A stretch of 64,000 nucleotides of DNA from contig NZ_FXXB01000008.1 of the NCBI RefSeq assembly GCF_900184245.1, positions 1,116,001 through 1,180,000 on the forward strand, read 5' to 3'. Shown here one piece after another: positions 16,934 through 26,052 of the stretch. Each line of letters begins with the position of its first letter. The stretch's first letter is position 1. The notes beneath the pieces were generated by a model, which was given only the letters and a program-made list of their open reading frames with translations, ran no database searches and was not told where the DNA came from. The stretch comes from Brachybacterium massiliense. GTDB taxonomy: Bacteria; Actinomycetota; Actinomycetes; Actinomycetales; Dermabacteraceae. The translations under genes were made by a program, and so were the position numbers.

Positions 16934-17952
16934 CCGCCGCTCTCCCCTCCCCCCGCGTGTACGTGGCGATCACGCCGCGCGAGCTCGCCGTCCTCTACGA
17001 CGCGCCCACCCTGGCGCGCCTGCGCGCGGTGGCCGAGGTGGTCCTCGCCCCCGAGACGGGCGAGGAGCGCGCGGCGGTGCCCGAGGGGATCGCCGACGAG
17101 TACGACGTCCTCATCACCTCCTGGAGCACGGCGCCTTTCGCACCAGCCCAGCTGGTCGGCTCGCGCCTACAGCTGGCCGTGCACACCGCCGGCACCCTCC
17201 GCGGCCTTTTCCCGAAGGAGGTGCTCTCGCAGGGTGTGCGCCTGGCCCAGGGCGGCTCGGCACCGATGGCCGCTGCGGTGGCGGAGCTGGCCCTCACGCT
17301 GACCCTGGTGCTGCTGCGGGACCTGCACTCGATGGACCGGCGACTGCAGGCCACCCGGGACTGGCACGAGGGCGGCTCCGGCCGGCTCACCCACGGGATC
17401 CGCGCCCAGAGAATCGGCATCGTGGGGCTCTCCCGGGTGGGCCGGGAGTACGCCTCCATGGTGCGCGGCCTGGGCGTGCAGGACGTCCTGGCGCATGACC
17501 CCTTCACGACTCCGGCCGAGGCCGAGGAGATGGGCGTCGAGCTGGTGGACCTCGCGCAGCTGTGCGAGCGCAGCGACGTGCTGGCGATCCATGCCCCGGT
17601 GACCGACGAGACCCGGGGGATGCTCGATGCGGGCCTGCTGGCCCGGCTGCGGGACGGAGCGATCGTGGTGAACACCGCCCGCTCCGCGGTGATCGACATG
17701 GAGGCGCTCACCGCCGAGCTGGTCTCGGGGCGGCTCCGCGCGGGCCTGGACGTGTTCGACATCGAACCGCTCCCCGCCGACTCCCCGCTCTACGGGCTCG
17801 AGAACGCGGTGCTCACCCCGCACGTGGCCGGAGGCACCGTGGAGGCGCGCCTGGCGCAGGGCGCCGGAGTGGTGGACGAGGTGACGGCGTTCCTCGCCGG
17901 CACGCCCATGCAGTACGAGGTCACCGAGGAGGTCTACGACCGCCTGTCCTGA
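16930..17952 (+). CDS. D-isomer-specific 2-hydroxyacid dehydrogenase
   Basis: 340 residues; ATG 16930 overlaps the previous stop (ATGA). The NAD-binding loop is GIVGLSRVG (residues about 163-171). Catalytic residues are Arg251 (NTARSAV), Glu279 (DVFDIEPLP) and His298 (TPHVAGG), in the order and spacing of the family. It interconverts a 2-hydroxy acid and a 2-keto acid with NAD(P)H. As the last gene of the operon it could process the keto acid made by the DapA-like enzyme. Confidence 0.85.
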   Translation: MTAALPSPRVYVAITPRELAVLYDAPTLARLRAVAEVVLAPETGEERAAVPEGIADEYDVLITSWSTAPFAPAQLVGSRLQLAVHTAGTLRGLFPKEVLSQGVRLAQGGSAPMAAAVAELALTLTLVLLRDLHSMDRRLQATRDWHEGGSGRLTHGIRAQRIGIVGLSRVGREYASMVRGLGVQDVLAHDPFTTPAEAEEMGVELVDLAQLCERSDVLAIHAPVTDETRGMLDAGLLARLRDGAIVVNTARSAVIDMEALTAELVSGRLRAGLDVFDIEPLPADSPLYGLENAVLTPHVAGGTVEARLAQGAGVVDEVTAFLAGTPMQYEVTEEVYDRLS

Positions 17953-17956
17953 ACGC

Positions 17957-18552
17957 TCAGGCGATGCTCGCAGGGGCGGCGTCCTCGGCGAGCGCGACCG
18001 CCTTCTCGACCGAGCGCACGGGCTCGAGCACCCGCAGCACCAGCTGCACCACCAGCCCCACGCCCAGCGCCGCGGCCCGAACCGGGCCACCAGCTCGGTG
18101 CTGAGGGTGAGGAGCAGCCCCTCCCCCGCGAGCGGCGTGGCCTTGGCCTTGACCTGGAAGACCACACCGATGCCCACGATGACGATGCCGCACACGGCGA
18201 GCAGCCACTGCTGCCAGTAGGTGGAGGCGGTGACGTCACGCAGCAGCCACAGCGCCGCGTCGTTGAGCACGCCGAAGGCGATCACCACGGGGATCTGCAG
18301 CAGCTGCAGCGGCGGGAACCGCCGGCGCAGGATCGCGACCTGCACACCGACGAACACGAGGTTCAGCAGGATCATCAGCGCGCCCACGGACAGCGGGGTG
18401 AGCAGGCTCAGCACGTAGGGCAAGCTCGAGATCGGTGTGGTGCCCAGGGCGCTGCGGATCGAGAAGGCGATACCGAGGGACATCAGGCTCAGCCCGAGCA
18501 GCAGCATCAGGTAGCGCAGCGCCCGCTCGATCACGCGATTCCTGCTGAGCAC
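17957..18552 (-). pseudogene. YczE/YyaS/YitT-type membrane protein, disrupted by an internal deletion
   Basis: From GTG 18552 the frame gives a normal N-terminal half: several membrane helices, RSALGTTPISSLPYVLSLL, and VKAKATPLAGEGLLLTLS. At about 18076, after LSTELVARFG, the frame shifts. The family-like C-terminus (AAALGVGLVVQLVLRVLEPV, ending APASIA) continues in another frame to TGA 17957. Compared with family members, roughly 30 residues containing one membrane helix are missing at the junction. The product cannot be a normal protein unless the assembly is wrong here. Confidence 0.65.
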
Positions 18553-18616
18553 CGAGCCTCCGGTCTCGCCGGCGCCGGCGAGATGACGGCGCACGAAAGC
18601 ACCGGAGCGCGCCGGT

Positions 18617-18630
18617 GGAAAAGTTTTGTC
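18617..18630. promoter_or_regulatory. weak match to the LacI-like operator
   Basis: GGAAAAGTTTTGTC keeps the left half of the motif but differs in the right half. It lies between the divergent membrane-protein pseudogene and the lyase gene, 266 bases before the lyase start. No good promoter pair was found next to it. Confidence 0.2.
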
Positions 18631-18896
18631 ACTTGTGAATGTATCGGTCGTGGATCGGCACGATTCAGCGAGACCGGTCACCTCGGGGGCTCGAGGTTGG
18701 CCGCGCCCGCTCTTGTCCGCTGGCGAACAAGCACGGCCGGAAACGGCTCACCGGCGCCGGCGGGAAGGGAGTGAGTGCCGCCGCTTCCCTGCTCACCGAC
18801 TGAACACGCCAGGGCATCAGCTCGTTAGTCTGGTTGCGGATGACCGCTGGGGAGCTCCCTGCTCCGGGAGGTGACCTGCTGACTCGAGAGGATGCG

Positions 18897-21293
18897 ATGC
18901 GCGAAGCGAGCGGGACGCGGGACGCGATCCCTCGCAGAGCATTCCTCGCCGGCGCAGGGGCCGTGACCGCGATCGGCGCCGTGCTGATTCCGGCTGCCCC
19001 TTCCCACACCCCCTTGGTCGAGTGGCCCGTCGATCTCCGTGAGCGTTGGATCGAGATGATCACGGCGCGGTCCAGGATCGACGTCGCCCAGCCTCGGGTG
19101 CGCACTCATCTCGAGGCGATGGACTCTGAGGTGCGCACCTACCTCGACAGCGCCGCTGACGCCGCGGACGGCACGGGCATCTTCGCGCGATTCCCCGTCG
19201 ACGGCGAGGACTCGGGCGCCTTCTCGAACTCTGCGACCTGGCTCGCGTCGATGGCGCGGGCGTGGGCGACACCTGGCTCCGAGTTCTCCGACAGCCAGCA
19301 GGTGCTCGAGACCGTCCTCGACGGCACCGAACAATTGCTCGCCTACGGGTACCACGAAGGCGCAGAGACCTACGACAACTGGTGGGACTGGGAGATCGGA
19401 GCCGCACGGCCCCTGGCCGATCTGATGTGCCTGCTGCGCGACGAGCTCCCCGGATCCGTGCTGCAGGACGCCGGCGCCGCGATCCGCTACTTCAACCCGG
19501 ATCCCACCTACAGCGAGCTCATGAACTATCCGACCACCGCGTCCAATCGCGTGAGCGCGGTGCGCAGCGCTCTCGTCGCCGCGATCGCGGAGGATGACAC
19601 CGCCCGGATCCGCGAGTGCGTGGGCATCCTTCCTTCCACGTGGGAGATCGTGGACCGACTGGACGGCTTCTACGCCGACGGCGGTTTCATCCAGCACATC
19701 GACATCCCCTACACCGGCAACTACGGCTCCGACCTGCTGCGGAACCTCGCCCCGATGCTCTCCCTGCTGCATGGGACCGATTACGACGTCGAGGGCCGCG
19801 AACAGGTATGGGACCTGATCGACTCGGCGTTCCTGCCGGTGATGGTCAACGGCCATGTTCTCGACGGTGTGCGCGGCCGCGCAGTGGGGCGAATGCGATC
19901 CAACGGCTCTGTGATCGGGCGGGGCCTGGTGGGAGCTATCGCCGAGATCGCTCGTACGGCGCCTCCGGCGAGATCCCAGCACTGGTTCGATCTGATCGGC
20001 TGGTGGGCGTCCGAGAATCCGACGGTGGATCTGCTGGCCGGCGGCGATCTGCCCGGAGCGGCGGCGCTCCAGCCCATCGCCGAGCGCCGGGTGAAGGAGG
20101 TGGAGGGCCCGCCCTCGACGTACTTCGCGTCCATGGACAGGCTCGTGCATCGCGCCGGCAGCTGGACTGCTGCGGTCTCGATGTGCAGCGATCGCATCGC
20201 CGCCTTCGAAGGCACCGAGGCGGAGAACTCCTGGGGGCTGCTGACAGGGAACTCGATGCGCTACCTGTTCATCGGCGATGATCCTGCACCGTTCGACGAC
20301 TACTTCTGGGCGACTCTGGACTACAGCCGCCCACCGGGCACCACCAATCATCGAGTCGCATTCGAACCGATGGTCACCCGAGGCGGGACGGACAACGTCC
20401 CGGACAGCGAATGGGCGGGAGGGCTCCTCGACGGGCAGCTCAGCGTGACGGCGATGCATCAGCCCGGGCTCGACGACGAGGCCCCCGGATGCCGGCGATT
20501 CTCCGTCGCGGGACCGGACTCGATCGTGGAGCTGGTCAGCGACATCCACAGCGACTTCCACGCCTTCACCACGGTCGAGAACCGGATGTTCCCCGAGGGA
20601 GCTCCCGCGACCCTCGTCGTCGACGGCGAGGAGATCCACGACCCCACGACCTTGCCCGATGCCCGCTGGGCTCACATCCAGGAGGTCGGCGGATACGTGC
20701 TCCTCCGACCGGGCACCGTGACAGCAGGGGTGACCCGTCGCGTGGGCAGCACCGTCCGTGTGGAGCGCGACGTCGAGGCGATACCCCGGGGCCAGCGGGT
20801 GGATCGGGAGTGGGCCGCGCTCGACCTGCACCACTCCGGGCCGGAGGGGGCGGCCTGGATGCTCCTGCCGGCCGCTTCCCTGGAGGCGACGCGCGACCTG
20901 GCCGACCAGCTCCTCGCCGGTGAGCACCCCACCCAGGTGGTGCGCAACGACGGCACGGCGCAGATCGTCTCCCTCGGTCCCGCTTCGCGGGCAGCGGCGG
21001 TCTGGAAGCCAGTCATGTTCGACGCTGCGGACGGCGTGCGGGTCGACTGCTCCCAGCCGCTGCTCATCTCCATCGCGCAGGAGGAAGGTCGGATCTCGCT
21101 CCGCCTCACCGAGCCGACGCAGAAGCTCCGCCAGATCACGGTGACGCTGAGCGGGACGTGGAGCCTGGACGAGGTCGAGGAGATCAGCACGGGGAACGTC
21201 ACGGTGCGGGACACCGGGAGCGGGACCCGCGTGAGCGCGCGCACCCAGAGCCGGGGCGGCCGGGCGTTCACTGTGCATCTGCGCACCGCCTAG
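18897..21293 (+). CDS. polysaccharide lyase family 8 (hyaluronate/chondroitin/xanthan lyase type), exported
   Basis: 798 residues from ATG 18897, chosen because GAGAGG precedes it and the Tat signal (PRRAFLAGAG, residues 12-21) follows at once. The (alpha/alpha) toroid carries NWWDWEIG (residues 161-168), Asn217 (TASNRV), His267 (DGGFIQH), Tyr276 (YTGNYG), Arg residues at 326-332 (VRGRAVGR), and Glu443 (ENSWGLLTGNSMRYLF). The Asn-His and His-Tyr spacings of 50 and 9 match those of known PL8 enzymes. The C-terminal half is the beta-sandwich part of the family. These enzymes cut uronic-acid polysaccharides by beta-elimination outside the cell. Substrate choice cannot be read from sequence alone. 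Confidence 0.88.
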   Translation: MREASGTRDAIPRRAFLAGAGAVTAIGAVLIPAAPSHTPLVEWPVDLRERWIEMITARSRIDVAQPRVRTHLEAMDSEVRTYLDSAADAADGTGIFARFPVDGEDSGAFSNSATWLASMARAWATPGSEFSDSQQVLETVLDGTEQLLAYGYHEGAETYDNWWDWEIGAARPLADLMCLLRDELPGSVLQDAGAAIRYFNPDPTYSELMNYPTTASNRVSAVRSALVAAIAEDDTARIRECVGILPSTWEIVDRLDGFYADGGFIQHIDIPYTGNYGSDLLRNLAPMLSLLHGTDYDVEGREQVWDLIDSAFLPVMVNGHVLDGVRGRAVGRMRSNGSVIGRGLVGAIAEIARTAPPARSQHWFDLIGWWASENPTVDLLAGGDLPGAAALQPIAERRVKEVEGPPSTYFASMDRLVHRAGSWTAAVSMCSDRIAAFEGTEAENSWGLLTGNSMRYLFIGDDPAPFDDYFWATLDYSRPPGTTNHRVAFEPMVTRGGTDNVPDSEWAGGLLDGQLSVTAMHQPGLDDEAPGCRRFSVAGPDSIVELVSDIHSDFHAFTTVENRMFPEGAPATLVVDGEEIHDPTTLPDARWAHIQEVGGYVLLRPGTVTAGVTRRVGSTVRVERDVEAIPRGQRVDREWAALDLHHSGPEGAAWMLLPAASLEATRDLADQLLAGEHPTQVVRNDGTAQIVSLGPASRAAAVWKPVMFDAADGVRVDCSQPLLISIAQEEGRISLRLTEPTQKLRQITVTLSGTWSLDEVEEISTGNVTVRDTGSGTRVSARTQSRGGRAFTVHLRTA

Positions 21294-21412
21294 CACCCGT
21301 TTCCGGATATGTGTCCAACTCGATGATGCTGCACAGCGTGCACCCGATTAGCATGGGTGAAATTCTCAAGCTTTCCCGCTAGGGGAGCACACACGTCGAC
21401 TCCGAGGACCTG

Positions 21413-22327
21413 ATGGCCAACTCTCGTTACCCGCGGGTGAACCCCAAGAGCGGACTCCAGGAGGAGTGGGACGACCACTTCCAGGTGCCCTCGGTGAAAC
21501 AGCGGTCCATCAGCTCGCTCCGCTTCAACGGGCAGTCCACTGCGGTGCACACCGTTCCCCTGGCGAATGGTCTCACGCTCGACTTCTATGCACGGCTGGG
21601 AGCGGCGGACGAGCTGGCGGTGACCTTCCACGGCGCATACCGCAAGGACAAGTACCTCTACCCGCGTTTCGAGCGGGTGCAGTCCCTCGAGAAGCTCTTC
21701 CCTGCGCACATCGCCTTCGCCGATCCGACCCTTCGCATGGACCGGTCCAAGTCGATGCTGCTCAGCTGGTATCTCGGCGGCCCCGGCTGGGACCCGATGG
21801 ACGACATCTTCAAGGTGATCGCGCGGGCGAAAGGCCGTTCGGGCGCCAAGCACGTCGTGTTCATCGGGGGCTCCGGAGGCGGGCACACCGCACTGCGCCT
21901 GTCCGCGCACTTCCCTGGGTCCCTCGCCTACGTCCAGGCGCCGGCGACCGACATCCATCGCTGCTTCCCCACCGCGAAGAAGAACTACTTCTCCACGGTG
22001 TGGCCGGGCTGGGATCCCGAGAAGCTCCTCGACGCATTCCCCGAGCGCTTCAACATGCCTGCTCTGTACAGGCGGCGCCCGATGGACAACTTCGTCTACT
22101 ACGCGCAGAGCACCCGCGATCCCCACTACCTGGACACCCATTTCGAGCCGTTCCGCGCAGCCCTCGGTGCCACCCCGACGGGCGAGGAGGAGCCTCGCGG
22201 CAAGCGCTGGCTGGCTCTGTACGAGGGGCAGAAGGAGGGTCACGGCGCGATGACTCCCCCGGAGTTCCGCGAGCATCTCGCACGAGCTCTGACATGGTGG
22301 CGAGCTCGCCGCCCCGCTGCCCGCTGA
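21413..22327 (+). CDS. alpha/beta hydrolase of the surface-polysaccharide cluster
   Basis: 304 residues. The nucleophile elbow is IGGSGGGHTA with Ser154; a likely His lies near KEGHGAM at the C-terminus. Preceding motifs FADPTL and LSWYLGGPGWD recur as ADPTL and GWYLG in the C-terminal domain of the 41945-44794 fusion protein, so the two are paralogues. No signal peptide is visible. The nucleotide-sugar dehydrogenase gene starts 58 bases downstream. It may deacylate or modify polymer or precursors; the substrate is unknown. Confidence 0.65.
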   Translation: MANSRYPRVNPKSGLQEEWDDHFQVPSVKQRSISSLRFNGQSTAVHTVPLANGLTLDFYARLGAADELAVTFHGAYRKDKYLYPRFERVQSLEKLFPAHIAFADPTLRMDRSKSMLLSWYLGGPGWDPMDDIFKVIARAKGRSGAKHVVFIGGSGGGHTALRLSAHFPGSLAYVQAPATDIHRCFPTAKKNYFSTVWPGWDPEKLLDAFPERFNMPALYRRRPMDNFVYYAQSTRDPHYLDTHFEPFRAALGATPTGEEEPRGKRWLALYEGQKEGHGAMTPPEFREHLARALTWWRARRPAAR

Positions 22328-22385
22328 CCTCTCCCCCACTCCCGATCCCTTTCCCGACACCGCTGACCCACCCGAGGAGCACCCC

Positions 22386-23654
22386 ATGATGGCGACCAAC
22401 CCGCTCGATTCCGTGAGCGTCATCGGCCTCGGATACATCGGTCTGCCCACCGCCGCAGTGCTCGCCCAGGCCGGCAAGCGGGTGATCGGTGTCGACCTCA
22501 ACGAGTCGGTGGTCGGCGCGGTCAATGAGGGGCGGGTCCCGTTCGTCGAGGAGGGGCTCGAGACCGTCGTCGCCGGAACGGTGGCTCGCGAGCGGCTGAG
22601 CGCGCAGGTCACCGTTCCGCCGGCGGACGCGTACATCGTCGCCGTGCCGACCCCCTTCAAGGACGGCCACACTGCGGACCTCACCTACATCGAATCGGCC
22701 GCCGGTTCGATCGCCGAGCAGCTCCAGGGCGGTGAGCTGATCGTTCTGGAGTCGACGTCCCCTCCCGGCACCACCGAGCGCATGGCCGAGGTGATCCTCG
22801 AGAAGCGCCCGGACCTCACCGCGGACCCGGGACTGCCCTCCTCCGTGTACTTCTCCCATGCCCCGGAGCGCGTGCTCCCGGGCAGGATCATGATCGAGAT
22901 GGTCGAGAACGACCGCATCGTCGGCGGCACCACCACGGAGGCCTCCGAGCTGACCCGTGACCTGTACGCCTCGTTCTGCCGCGGTGAGCTGCTGCTCACC
23001 GACGCTCGGACCGCCGAGATGGCCAAACTGACCGAGAACGCGTTCCGCGACGTGAACATCGCGTTCGCCAACGAGCTCTCCCTGATCTCCGACCAGCTGG
23101 ACATCGACGTCTGGGAGCTGATCGACCTCGCGAACCATCACCCGCGAGTGAACATCCTCCAGCCCGGTCCCGGTGTGGGTGGCCACTGCATCGCCGTGGA
23201 TCCCTGGTTCATCGTGGCCGCGGCGCCGGAGACGTCTCGGCTCATCAGCACGGCACGCCAGGTCAACGATTCGAAGCCCGACGCTGTGCTCCAGAAGACG
23301 CTCGAGATCGCGGAGCGTTTCAAGGCCCCGCGCATCGCCGCGCTCGGCATCGCGTTCAAGGCGAACATCGACGACCTCCGCCAGTCACCCAGCCGTACCA
23401 TCGTGGGCAACCTCGCCGAGAAGCTCTCCGAGGGGACCGTGCTCGTGGTGGAGCCGAACATCGATGAGCTGCCGTCCGAGCTCGCGGAGCGCTCGAACGT
23501 CGAGCTGAGTGAGCTCGACAACGCCCTGGAGCAGGCGGACATCGTGCTCCTGCTCGTCGATCACGCACCGTTCAAGGCCGTCGATCCCGAGAGCCTGCGC
23601 AGCAAGATCGTGCTGGACACCAAGGGGATCTGGAACAGCCGCGGCCGCGCGTGA
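22386..23654 (+). CDS. wecC: UDP-N-acetyl-D-mannosaminuronate dehydrogenase-type enzyme
   Basis: 422 residues, preceded by GAGGAG. The NAD-binding loop is VIGLGYIGLPTAA (residues about 11-23). The catalytic-Cys region is PGPGVGGHCIAVDPWF, and the central Lys/Asn helix reads EMAKLTENAFRDVNIAFANE. The ending IAVDPWF and the overall length fit WecC, which oxidises UDP-ManNAc to UDP-ManNAcA. The UDP-GlcNAc 2-epimerase needed before it is encoded at 38957-40162 in the same cluster. A related dehydrogenase at 37651-38913 may have a different substrate. Confidence 0.8.
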   Translation: MMATNPLDSVSVIGLGYIGLPTAAVLAQAGKRVIGVDLNESVVGAVNEGRVPFVEEGLETVVAGTVARERLSAQVTVPPADAYIVAVPTPFKDGHTADLTYIESAAGSIAEQLQGGELIVLESTSPPGTTERMAEVILEKRPDLTADPGLPSSVYFSHAPERVLPGRIMIEMVENDRIVGGTTTEASELTRDLYASFCRGELLLTDARTAEMAKLTENAFRDVNIAFANELSLISDQLDIDVWELIDLANHHPRVNILQPGPGVGGHCIAVDPWFIVAAAPETSRLISTARQVNDSKPDAVLQKTLEIAERFKAPRIAALGIAFKANIDDLRQSPSRTIVGNLAEKLSEGTVLVVEPNIDELPSELAERSNVELSELDNALEQADIVLLLVDHAPFKAVDPESLRSKIVLDTKGIWNSRGRA

Positions 23655-23666
23655 GGCAGCCGCTCC

Positions 23667-24386
23667 TCAGAGCAGCTCGGTGATCGCGCGCAGCTGCGCC
23701 CGGTAGGTCTCGGGGACGTAGTGGAAGTAGGCGGGGCCCCACTTGTGCCCGGTGTCCGCGATCGCGTCCTCCTGGCGCACTCGCGCCACCTTGAACCCTT
23801 CGCGCTCCGCTTCATCCCAGTAGCGCAGCACCTTCTCGTTGAACCACTCGGGGGTCATGCTGGAATCGGTCTTCATCCGCTCGCCGTTCTGGTCCACGGT
23901 GGCCCACGGAGTCGCGTTGATGATCACCTTGCCGCGCAGGTCGACCTCGCGGAGGGTGTCGACGAGCTTGTAGAGCGCCCACTTCCACTGGCGAAGATGC
24001 TCATCGGTGCCGAAGGTGTACGAACCTCCCAGCGCATCGGGCTGCACCCCTGCGCGCCGGGGCACGCCATTGCGCGTGATCATCCCTCCGGACCTGACCT
24101 TCTGAACTCCCACGCGCTCGATCATCAAGTCCCAGACCATGACGTCGATCTCGGCCGCGTTCTCGGCCAGGTGGGTCGGCAGGGTGCTGGCGATGTCGCC
24201 GCGCACCATGCGCCGCTGGAAGGTTCCTTCAATACCGGCAGTATCGAACAGCTTCGCGTCAGCGGGACGATACGCGCTGATCAGCGATTGCCGAGCGATG
24301 TAGCTGTGCAGTTCAAGACCGTAATCCTCGTAGTGGTCGACAGCATCTCTGCTGGTGCACCCACCGTAGATGAACACTTTGTGCAT
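23667..24386 (-). CDS. DUF6270-like protein of polysaccharide clusters
   Basis: 239 residues from ATG 24386 (GTG 24389 is possible). It starts with IYGGCTSRDAVDHY, a G-x-C-x-SRD motif that resembles the start of SGNH-like DUF6270 proteins, which are often found in capsule and glycan loci. Further conserved-looking blocks are DVMVWDLMIERVGV and PWATVDQNGERM. The C-terminal GHKWGPAYFHY may hold a catalytic His. Function unknown; a modifying hydrolase or transferase is possible. It is convergent with wecC and divergent from the ATP-grasp gene. Confidence 0.55.
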   Translation of the reverse strand: MHKVFIYGGCTSRDAVDHYEDYGLELHSYIARQSLISAYRPADAKLFDTAGIEGTFQRRMVRGDIASTLPTHLAENAAEIDVMVWDLMIERVGVQKVRSGGMITRNGVPRRAGVQPDALGGSYTFGTDEHLRQWKWALYKLVDTLREVDLRGKVIINATPWATVDQNGERMKTDSSMTPEWFNEKVLRYWDEAEREGFKVARVRQEDAIADTGHKWGPAYFHYVPETYRAQLRAITELL

Positions 24387-24604
24387 CACTCGAGCCTATC
24401 CCCCTGCAGAGCACTATGTGCGTGATCGCCTCGCGGGGTCCACAGAACAGATCGTGCGATGCGAGACCTCCCAGCGAACTACTATCGTCCACGGGCCGTC
24501 GAGAGGGGGTCCGCACCCTGCCGGGTGCATGCGGCTCCACCGCTGCCCGGCCACCACACCGCCTTCCCGGCATCGCACCGACGGTCACGACTCGAGGAGC
24601 CCCC

Positions 24605-26005
24605 GTGAGAAACAGCGAGATCCAGTCCTGGCCCGATCTCAGCCAGCCCTTCTTCAGCCTCTCCAACAGCCTCTGGGCGCTCGTCCCTCTCGAGGCGTGG
24701 CGGAGGGGGCTCGAGGTGACGCTGCGCCCCAACGCCCGGTACACGATCTCCGACGGGGAGTCGCGCCGCACCTTCTGGCAGACCCGTCTCACCAGTCCCA
24801 CGCAGGACGCGATCGCGAAGGCGAGCGGCGACAAGCAGGGCACTCGCGAGAGCCTGCTGGCTGCGGGCCTCCCCGCGCCGAGAGGTCGCGCGTTCCGCGG
24901 GGCGATCGACACCACGGAGGTGCTCGAGTACGCGAAAGAGCTCGGCTTCCCCGTGTGCTTGAAGCCCAACGCGTGGGCGAAGGGCCGCGGCGTGTATCCG
25001 CGACTGGAGAGCATCGTGGAACTCTCCTCTGCGCTCGATCATCTGGTGGGTGAGCTCGGCTGCGACGATCTGGTGCTTGAACAGCACATCCGCGGCGATG
25101 CCCTGCGCGTCTCCGTAGCCGGTGGGCGGGTCGTCGCGGTGACGCTCGCAGAACCTGGGAACGTCGTGGGTGACGGGGCCTCGACCATCCAGCAGCTGAT
25201 CGACGCCAAGAACAGCGCGCGCGACGGCAACCCGCACCTGCGCAACCATCGCCTGCGCCTGGATGAGCAATCCCTGCGGGTCCTCCAGGCATCGGGGCTC
25301 AGCAAGAGCTCCGTCCCGTCAGAGGGGCAGGTGGTCTACCTGAGGGAGGCCGCGAACCTGGCGCAGGGCGGCGACAGCTGGGATCTCACCGACTCGCTGC
25401 CGAAGGAGATCAAGCAGATCGCGATCGACGCGGTCACCGCGACCCGGGGGCTCGCCCACGCCGGCGTGGACCTGCTGGTGGAGGATGCGACGCGCGCAGA
25501 CTCCCCTGCCTTCATCAATGAGCTCAACCCCTCGGCCGGGCTGGGCGGGCACATGTATCCGGGCAAGGGTGAGCAGCGCGACGTCCCCTCCGCCATCGTG
25601 GACCAGTACTTCCCGGGGTCGGCCCGACTTCCGGGCTCGGACAGCTGGTACTTCCCGCTCGACCAGGTGAATCGCCTGCTGGTGTCGCGGTCCGCAGCGG
25701 CTGTCGAGATTCCCCCGATGCCCACCCTTCGCACGCCGGCATGGAACGTGCTCCGGCTCGATGGTGCCGCAGACCGCCTCCCGGCGCTCCGCTCGTCGCT
25801 GCTGGGGCGTTTGAACCGTACCGCCGTGCACGGCCAGCTGGGCCGCGTCCGAGACGGGCACTTCGAGATCGCGATCGCAGGCGAGGGGCAGGCGGTCGAC
25901 GCTGCCGCGAAGCTGATCCGACGCGAAGCGGTCGCCGCAGACGCGCGGATTCGGGTCGCCTCTCGAGCACAGTTCCCCGTCGCCATCGGGATGCGGCTGG
26001 CGTAG
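24605..26005 (+). CDS. ATP-grasp ligase, cyanophycin-synthetase-like, with acylphosphatase-like tail
   Basis: 466 residues from GTG 24605 with GAGGAG five bases upstream. The ATP-grasp core reads KASGDKQGTRESLLAAGLP, GFPVCLKPNAWAKGRGV, LVLEQHIRGDALRVSVAG, and the metal-binding FINELNPSAGLGGHMYPG. This is closest in style to the ATP-grasp half of cyanophycin synthetase and glutathione-synthetase-like ligases. The final 65 or so residues (VHGQLGRVRDGHFEIAIAGEGQAV) resemble an acylphosphatase fold. Such enzymes join a carboxylate to an amine using ATP. A second, truncated ATP-grasp gene follows, so the pair may attach amino acids to a uronic acid or to each other. Confidence 0.6.
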   Translation: MRNSEIQSWPDLSQPFFSLSNSLWALVPLEAWRRGLEVTLRPNARYTISDGESRRTFWQTRLTSPTQDAIAKASGDKQGTRESLLAAGLPAPRGRAFRGAIDTTEVLEYAKELGFPVCLKPNAWAKGRGVYPRLESIVELSSALDHLVGELGCDDLVLEQHIRGDALRVSVAGGRVVAVTLAEPGNVVGDGASTIQQLIDAKNSARDGNPHLRNHRLRLDEQSLRVLQASGLSKSSVPSEGQVVYLREAANLAQGGDSWDLTDSLPKEIKQIAIDAVTATRGLAHAGVDLLVEDATRADSPAFINELNPSAGLGGHMYPGKGEQRDVPSAIVDQYFPGSARLPGSDSWYFPLDQVNRLLVSRSAAAVEIPPMPTLRTPAWNVLRLDGAADRLPALRSSLLGRLNRTAVHGQLGRVRDGHFEIAIAGEGQAVDAAAKLIRREAVAADARIRVASRAQFPVAIGMRLA

Positions 26006-26052
26006 CCCTCCCGCACACCCACGACCCTCACGAACAACCAGGAGCCCCGCAC

